Notes under the pieces: generated by a model
The model's input: the letters and a program-made list of their open reading frames with translations, nothing else
What the model was told of the DNA's origin: nothing
Databases searched by the model: none
Translations under genes and position numbers: made by a program
Shown: positions 32,882 to 38,049 of the stretch, piece by piece
Position numbering within the stretch: the first letter of the stretch is position 1
Layout of the letters: each line of letters starts with the position of its first letter
Source: Phaeoceros laevis
Taxonomy: Eukaryota; Anthocerotophyta; Anthocerotopsida; Notothyladales
Length of the DNA stretch: 38,049 bases
Direction: 5' to 3'
Assembly: GCA_049999765.1 (NCBI GenBank)
Contig: JBNGIQ010009010.1
Coordinates: 53,904 to 91,952 of the forward strand

Positions 32882-35848
32882 TCAAGGCCGATTCCCACAT
32901 GAACAGCACCCATCCACAAAACGGTGCACACGGTGTGCATCTCTAACTATTAGCTTTCGCTTTTCAAGCTTCGATAATATCTTGATGCTATTGTGGCAAT
33001 CTTCACACATGCGAAGATTCTTGGTGACTAGCAACGGCGTGCCATCTGAAGTGTTCAGGAGACCATATGCCAGTGCTAATTTCTCAGCATGTCCACAAAG
33101 CACATCTTCCTTCTCGCTCTCAGGCACTGCCTTTAGCACCAACTTCGTAAGCGGGACATGGCCCCCTTCCACTCTTAGCCGCAGGTTCAGATCTCTTGAC
33201 TTCGAAAAAATGTCATCCCTCTCATCGCCCCCCATGAACTCGTGCAACTTGTCGTTAATCTCAATGCAGGCCCTCCCAAGCTTCTTCTTCGCACCTGCTG
33301 CCTTTCTCATGTCTTCTATCCTATAGACATCATCCCACCTACCTGCATTTGCATAAATATTTGCCATGAGCACATATGCACTCGCACATCCAGGCTCCAC
33401 CTTAACAAGATGGTCAAAACATCTGGTTCCTCGATCTATGTCACCATGGTTTTTGCAAGCATTTAGCAAAGATCTCCACGCTACAGCGTCAAACTGGGAT
33501 GGAACTGTTTGTAATAACTCCTCTGCCTCGTCTAAGCGGCCTGACCGGCCAAGCAGATCAACCATGCAAGCAAAATGATTAATATTGGGTGCCATGCCAT
33601 GGTCCTCCATCATTTTGAAGAACCTCTGGCCCTCGTCCACCAGGCCAGCATGACTGCAGGCCTTAAAAAGAGACAGGAAAGTCGCTTCATCAGGTTTAAC
33701 ACCTTGTAGCTGCATTTCTTCGAAACATTGCATTGCCATTTGGCCATCATTGTTTTCAGCATAGCCATTGAGAAGAGCATTCCATGTCACGACATCTTTC
33801 GTTGGTAATCGGTCGAACACTCTTTGAGCATCCTCTATGTTCCCACATTTTGAGTACATGTCCACCAAGCATCCACCCACAAAGGTATTTGTGTCCAGCC
33901 CTCTTTCCTGGATTTGTGTATGAAGCTGCTTCCCCTGCTGTAAAGCTCCGAAGCTGGCACATGCTTGGAGGAGGCACACAAATGTAACATGATTAGCAAT
34001 TGTCAGTCCCTCTTGTTGCATGCTTGCATAAAGAGCAAGAGCTTCTTGCCCCAGCCCACACTGTGCATATCCCGAGATCATCGCAGTCCATGTCACCACA
34101 TTTTTTGTCGGCAGCCCATCAAACACTCTCCGAGCTTCCTCTAGGTTCCCACATTTTGCATACATGTCTACAAGAGAGCTAACCACAACAACATCACCTT
34201 CCAACCCTCTCTCCTGAATTTGTGCATGGAGCTCCTTCCCCTGAGGCAAAGCTTTGATGCCGGTGCAGGCCTGCAAAAGGCATGAAAATGTGAAACTGTC
34301 GGCTGCAAACATTCCATCCTGTTGCATACCTGCGTAAAGACTTAGAGCCTCTTCACCAAGCCCCTGCTGAGCATATCCGGAGATCATGGCAGTCCATGTA
34401 ACCACATTCTTTGTTGGCAAGTTGTCAAATACTCTTCGAGCATCATCTAGGCTTCCACATTTTGAGTACATGTCCACCAGGCAGCTCCCAACGGCAACAT
34501 CATCGTCGAGTTTCCTTTCCTGAATTTGCGCATGAAGCTGCTTGCCCTGATGCAACGCTCCAGCTCTGGCACATGCTTGCAGGAGGCAAAGAAATGTAAC
34601 ATGATTGGCTGGAGTCATGCCCACCTGTTGCATACTTGCATAAAGTGCAAGGGCTTCGTCATGGAGTTCATGCTGAGCGTATCCTGCAATCATCGAAGTC
34701 CATGTGACCACATCTTTTTTAGGCAATCTATCGAACACTCTGCGGGCATCCTCTGGGGTCCCGCATTTTGCATACATGTCGACCAGGCAGCCGCCGACAA
34801 CTACACTAACTTCTGCTCCACTCTCCAAGATGTCAGCATGCACCTCCTTGCCAGAAGGTAAATCTGCTGCTGCAGTACATGCTTTTAGGACTGCTGCAAA
34901 TATGTGATTGTCTGGCTTAACGGTGGACCCTCGCATCTGCTGATACAGTTTCACAGCCTGAGTAGCCTCTCCATGTTTGGCATGTGCGAGAATGATGGAG
35001 GCCCACATATAGGCGTTTGGTACAGCCACCTTATTGAAGACCTGGGTTGCTTCTTCCAGCTTCCCATGGGAAGCATACATGCCGATAATGTGGTTGGCCA
35101 AGAATGCGTTTGACTCATATCCACATTTTAGAATTAGAGCATGAACACTTCTGCCAAGGACCAAATTCTTCTTCTTGATGCACCTCTTGATGACACTGTA
35201 GAAAAGCGACGTGTCAATATGAACGTCCTTCTGCAGCAGAAATTCCAATGCTTCCGTAGCCTCAGTCAGCTCTCCCTCCTCGCAGAGTTTGCTCCAATTC
35301 ACTGCTTTTAAATCCTCGTGGGTGGTTGCTAGCCTCCAATCTACAGCATCGTTCCCTCTCGAAGTAGATGAAGATCCAGGAGTCCCAACAACGAGTTGAG
35401 CATCCCAAATGGCAAGCCGCGCATCCACCCAAGCAGGCTTGTGTTTACTTTCTAACCACAGGCCCTCCTTTGTCGTCTTGTGGCGAAAGTCAGGATTGCG
35501 GGGATTTTTCTTCTCATGCCGATTGTCCCACCATTGAGTGGGATCCAAGAAATATTGTTGCCACAAGAGCTCCTGTCTCTGTTTCTCCAAGGGTCTCTTG
35601 GTGATACGGTTCTCTCCAGAAGGAACTACGGTTGCCTTGCACTGCCCTGGACTACCTAGTCTGGCTGGTGGGCACCTACAGGTGATCCATCCCCATTGAA
35701 TTGACAGCCAATTGTTGAGAAGCACATTGGGCATAGAAGAAAACGCACAAATTGCCGGTGAACCATCATTGCATTGTCCCGGTTGCTTGAACCCCAGACA
35801 GCTGCAGTCCGGGACCACAAAAGTCGGCTGCCAGAGCCTAGCAGCCAT
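32882..35848 (-). CDS. PLS-class PPR protein with PDF-like motif and DYW-type deaminase domain (intronless, 988 aa)
   Basis: Organellar RNA-binding protein, by family a C-to-U editing factor. Start is ATG at 35848 (the frame extends one codon to a TTG). Residues about 95-148 contain WWDNR, then NPDFRHK and PAWVDARLAIWD, matching the PDF motif of OSB organellar ssDNA-binding proteins. From about residue 200 come PLS-type PPR triplets with strongly repeated text (VVTWTAMISGYAQ, LVDMYAKCG, CLLQACA), then E1/E2 motifs and a DYW domain. The deaminase signature is intact: HAE (His920, Glu922), CEDCH (Cys948, Cys951) and a distal H-CSC zinc cluster. The protein ends CSCGNRP rather than CSCGDYW. A single long exon is typical of plant PPR genes. 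Target transcript and organelle cannot be read directly. Confidence 0.92.
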   Translation of the reverse strand: MAARLWQPTFVVPDCSCLGFKQPGQCNDGSPAICAFSSMPNVLLNNWLSIQWGWITCRCPPARLGSPGQCKATVVPSGENRITKRPLEKQRQELLWQQYFLDPTQWWDNRHEKKNPRNPDFRHKTTKEGLWLESKHKPAWVDARLAIWDAQLVVGTPGSSSTSRGNDAVDWRLATTHEDLKAVNWSKLCEEGELTEATEALEFLLQKDVHIDTSLFYSVIKRCIKKKNLVLGRSVHALILKCGYESNAFLANHIIGMYASHGKLEEATQVFNKVAVPNAYMWASIILAHAKHGEATQAVKLYQQMRGSTVKPDNHIFAAVLKACTAAADLPSGKEVHADILESGAEVSVVVGGCLVDMYAKCGTPEDARRVFDRLPKKDVVTWTSMIAGYAQHELHDEALALYASMQQVGMTPANHVTFLCLLQACARAGALHQGKQLHAQIQERKLDDDVAVGSCLVDMYSKCGSLDDARRVFDNLPTKNVVTWTAMISGYAQQGLGEEALSLYAGMQQDGMFAADSFTFSCLLQACTGIKALPQGKELHAQIQERGLEGDVVVVSSLVDMYAKCGNLEEARRVFDGLPTKNVVTWTAMISGYAQCGLGQEALALYASMQQEGLTIANHVTFVCLLQACASFGALQQGKQLHTQIQERGLDTNTFVGGCLVDMYSKCGNIEDAQRVFDRLPTKDVVTWNALLNGYAENNDGQMAMQCFEEMQLQGVKPDEATFLSLFKACSHAGLVDEGQRFFKMMEDHGMAPNINHFACMVDLLGRSGRLDEAEELLQTVPSQFDAVAWRSLLNACKNHGDIDRGTRCFDHLVKVEPGCASAYVLMANIYANAGRWDDVYRIEDMRKAAGAKKKLGRACIEINDKLHEFMGGDERDDIFSKSRDLNLRLRVEGGHVPLTKLVLKAVPESEKEDVLCGHAEKLALAYGLLNTSDGTPLLVTKNLRMCEDCHNSIKILSKLEKRKLIVRDAHRVHRFVDGCCSCGNRP

Positions 35849-36163
35849 CAACTTTCAGCGGGAGCATAGGCCCCACGTCAACTTGCCAACGCGGGAGAGA
35901 ATTGAAGCTTGATGACTGCCCCTCCTAAACTTTGAAGCTCGCAGGCAGCGTTCCGTTCAGTGTCTCTGGAAATTGTGCCTCGACTAGTCGAATGCCAACA
36001 ACGGTGCTAACTGCTGGTTCTCTTATCGTGCTGATGAAGCTACGAAATCGCCTGCTCTGCCCCCTTCGTGTGCAAGATTTGGTTGCCAGGGTTTGCAGAC
36101 CAAGTGACCAGACAACCCGCGAATTCGTCTACTGTTTAGGGAGCACAAGCAACATCTGAGGCC
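35849..36163. other. spacer between PPR gene and RPL23a pseudogene
   Basis: Expected to hold the PPR promoter and 5' UTR. It contains no recognisable copy of the RPL23a/RPS27a promoter motifs, so the duplicate probably lost or never had the parental promoter. Confidence 0.5.
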
Positions 36164-36726
36164 ATGGCTCCTGCTCCGAGCGACATAGAAACTTGACTTC
36201 TAAGGCAGCAAAGGCTCTGAAGTCTTCAGTGACAGTTCAGGAGAAGAAATGAAAGAAGGTACGAGCTTCGGTCACGTTCCATCGGCTGAAGACCTTGAAA
36301 AGGTCCCGCACGCCCAAGTACCCTCGTATTAGTGCGCCGTCAAGGCACAAGCCCGATCATTACCAGGCTCTGAGGTATCCATACACTATGGTGTCGGATA
36401 ACCTCAATCTCGTCTTTACTATTGTTGATGTCCGAGCGGACAAGAAGAAGATCAAGAATGCTGTGAACAAGATGTCCGAGATTCAGTCTAACAAGGTCAA
36501 CACATTGAGCAGGTGAGTCTCAGTTCTACTCAACTCGTTTGGTCTCAAGCTATAGCCGTGTGCTCGGTGTATTCTGTGTACCGTTGCACATGTAGCCAGA
36601 GCCTTGTCCTGGCATGTCCTGCTGCTCTTCTCCATTTGCAGGCCTGATGGACTGAAGAAGGCCTACGTGAGACTTATTACAAAGTATGATGCCTTGGACG
36701 TAGCAAACAGGATAGGCATCATCTGA
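36164..36726 (+). pseudogene. RPL23a duplicate, broken
   Basis: Similar to the RPL23a gene at 31654-32396 over most of its coding exons. An ATGGCTCCTGC start is present, but intron 1 is absent and the joining sequence (gagcgacatagaaacttga) brings a stop. The conserved KKKWKK is changed to a stop (tgg to tga, near 36250). Within exon 2 about 18 bp are lost near the NNTLVF region and 3 bp gained. The second intron (about 36513-36641) is still there with its own donor and acceptor, and the final exon (KKAYVRL to NRIGII) is intact. Retention of an intron and of the 3' flank argues for DNA-level duplication, not retroposition. Confidence 0.9.
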
Positions 36727-37238
36727 ATTACGATATTCAGGTACTGTTATCAAGGCAGCAATTTCTAGGTCGGAGTTCAGAGACGACATCGTTGAAGATT
36801 TTAGTTTCGGAAGTTGTACGTGCCCTCTATCTCTGGATGGTCGGCTTTGGCCAGGGAATATATTGGCATCCTCGAGCTGTTGCAAGCCACGAAAGCTTGA
36901 CACGAGTGGTTTTGTGTACCCTGGAACCTTCATCCCTGGAGAGTGCTTCACGGGCCATCCGCCAAGGGATGGATGAAATGAGGGGGTTTTTGCAACACGT
37001 ATGCTGTCCATAAAGTCAGCTTCCATCAATTGTGTACTGCATGACTTCCATGATTTCTGTAACAAATTGAAGCATGGCATGAGCATTAAACTGTGCATAC
37101 AGATTGAGTATGGTAAGGGTGGGCTCCGGTAATATGTGAGGATTGCCACAAGAGCTTAGCTTGACAACCACAAATCACGGCCAAGCCAACTCACACTTTC
37201 AGACACAAACATGAACCACATTCTAAAGTGCATCTTTG
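36727..37238. other. spacer with duplicated RPL23a 3' flank
   Basis: The left part (about 36815-36895) resembles the 3' flank of RPL23a. The rest holds the 3' UTR of the minus-strand gene at the window edge. No coding sequence recognised. Confidence 0.55.
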
Positions 37239-37967
37239 TTACGTCTTCTTTCCAGCTGGTTGAGGATTTTTCAATGGCATCTTAGATTGGCTTGTTCTAG
37301 ATGGCAGTGACGTAGATGGAATTGGAGGATCACTTGCATCCTTAGAAGTAACCCCTGCACGAGAGGATGTTTGTGGTGTGGAAGAACGGTTAGAGATACC
37401 AAATGTAGGACTGGCCTCTGAAATAGTAGTAAATGTTGGGCTGAATGCTGTTCCAAATCCAACAGCTCCTTTATTTCCTATTGAGTTACGATCTTTTAGA
37501 GATATCCTTGAACTTGTAGAATTTGACCCCGCGAGATTTGATGATCTCCCTTTGACATTTCCTCCCATCTTTTCAACAGTGGAAGGAGTGCGAGAAAGGA
37601 TTCCACTAGCAGCACGTGCACTGCTGCTTAAGCTACCACTAACAATAGAGCCTGATGCACTACTTTTCTTATGGGATTCAGCTTTCAAACGTTGTAGCAT
37701 TTCATCCAATTTTTTCTTTTCATCCTGTTCACGAAAGAGATTAGCCTCTAGTTCTCATATATGTTGATTTCTTTTGATCCTTTACAAGAAGCACATAAGA
37801 AAAGTTGTCTTTGAACTATGAAAGAAGGCACATTCAAGTACAAATTACAAAATACTAACAGTTAATTTGAAGTGAAGCAAGCTATTTCATATTCTTACTT
37901 GTTCTTCCTTACTGAGCATGTTCCATTCTTCCTCCTCCCGTTGTTTATCAATTTCCTCAAACTTTGC
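37239..37967 (-). CDS. 3' part of an unrecognised coiled-coil protein with Ser-rich tail (partial)
   Basis: Two minus-strand exons can be placed: 37967..37899 (AKFEEIDKQREEEEWNMLSK, ending at a GTAAGA donor) and about 37745..37239, where an acceptor before ANLFREQDEKKKLDEML keeps phase 0. The visible protein is a charged coiled coil followed by about 140 residues rich in Ser, Thr, Pro and Gly (RAASGILSRTPSTVEKMGGN) ending NPQPAGKKT. The 5' part lies beyond the window. Such a tail with scattered Lys/Arg is common in cytoskeleton-associated proteins, but no family can be named. Confidence 0.6.
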
Positions 37968-38049
37968 CTATGAAAGAAATTGAGTGAAGAGGTTGATACA
38001 ATTGAGGGATGACTAATTTATACAATTTTTTTTTTTATTTGTAAATATC

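Noticed and set aside
36295-36516. Intact short L23a-like frame inside the pseudogene
   Set aside because: Has no ATG start and is only the part after the stop codon of a broken copy; not called as a gene.

Overview
This window is nuclear DNA of a land plant. Coding regions are broken by many short GT-AG introns (mostly about 70-150 bp, some up to about 400 bp), and the genes include plant hallmarks: SWEET sugar carrier, GH3 amido synthetase, BAHD acyltransferase, RCD1/SRO protein, SGS3/XS-type protein and a DYW-class PPR editing factor. The very regular PPR repeats, an OSB-like PDF motif fused to the PPR protein, and GCCCTAA plus telo-box motifs in a ribosomal promoter point, by inference only, to a seedless plant (bryophyte or lycophyte-like). 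A 100-base run of N shows it is a draft assembly. I see no bacterial, phage, CRISPR or organellar content and no intact transposon. Exon junctions given below were worked out by hand from reading phase and splice dinucleotides.

Layout: ERO1 (+, 246-2946); a poorly supported coding-like stretch (+, about 3426-3951) and a repeat-bearing spacer; BAHD acyltransferase (+, 5492-7265) followed head-to-tail by a GH3 acyl-acid amido synthetase (+, 7717-9966). An AT-rich central block follows: an SGS3-like XS-domain protein with an assembly gap (-, 10400-13523), a SWEET transporter (-, 14065-15639) and a 3.5 kb spacer with degenerate repeats (to about 19.17 kb). Then an SRO/RCD1-like protein (+, 19242-21246); an unrecognised acidic, probably nuclear protein (-, 22576-25798) divergent from the complex III subunit QCR7 (+, 26024-26764); the autophagy PI3-kinase subunit ATG14 (-, 27290-30091); ubiquitin-RPS27a (-, 30805-31422) divergent from RPL23a (+, 31654-32396); an intronless PPR-DYW protein (-, 32882-35848); a broken duplicate of RPL23a (36164-36726); and the 3' end of an unrecognised coiled-coil gene (-, 37239-37967) running off the window.

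Most genes are independent housekeeping or regulatory loci. Possible functional pairings are the two divergent promoters (RPS27a/RPL23a and QCR7/unknown) and the adjacent BAHD and GH3 genes, whose enzyme classes act in sequence in Brassicaceae salicylate synthesis. The most interesting items are that pair, the SGS3-like gene with its long AT-rich N-terminus, and the PDF-PPR-DYW fusion ending in NRP instead of DYW.
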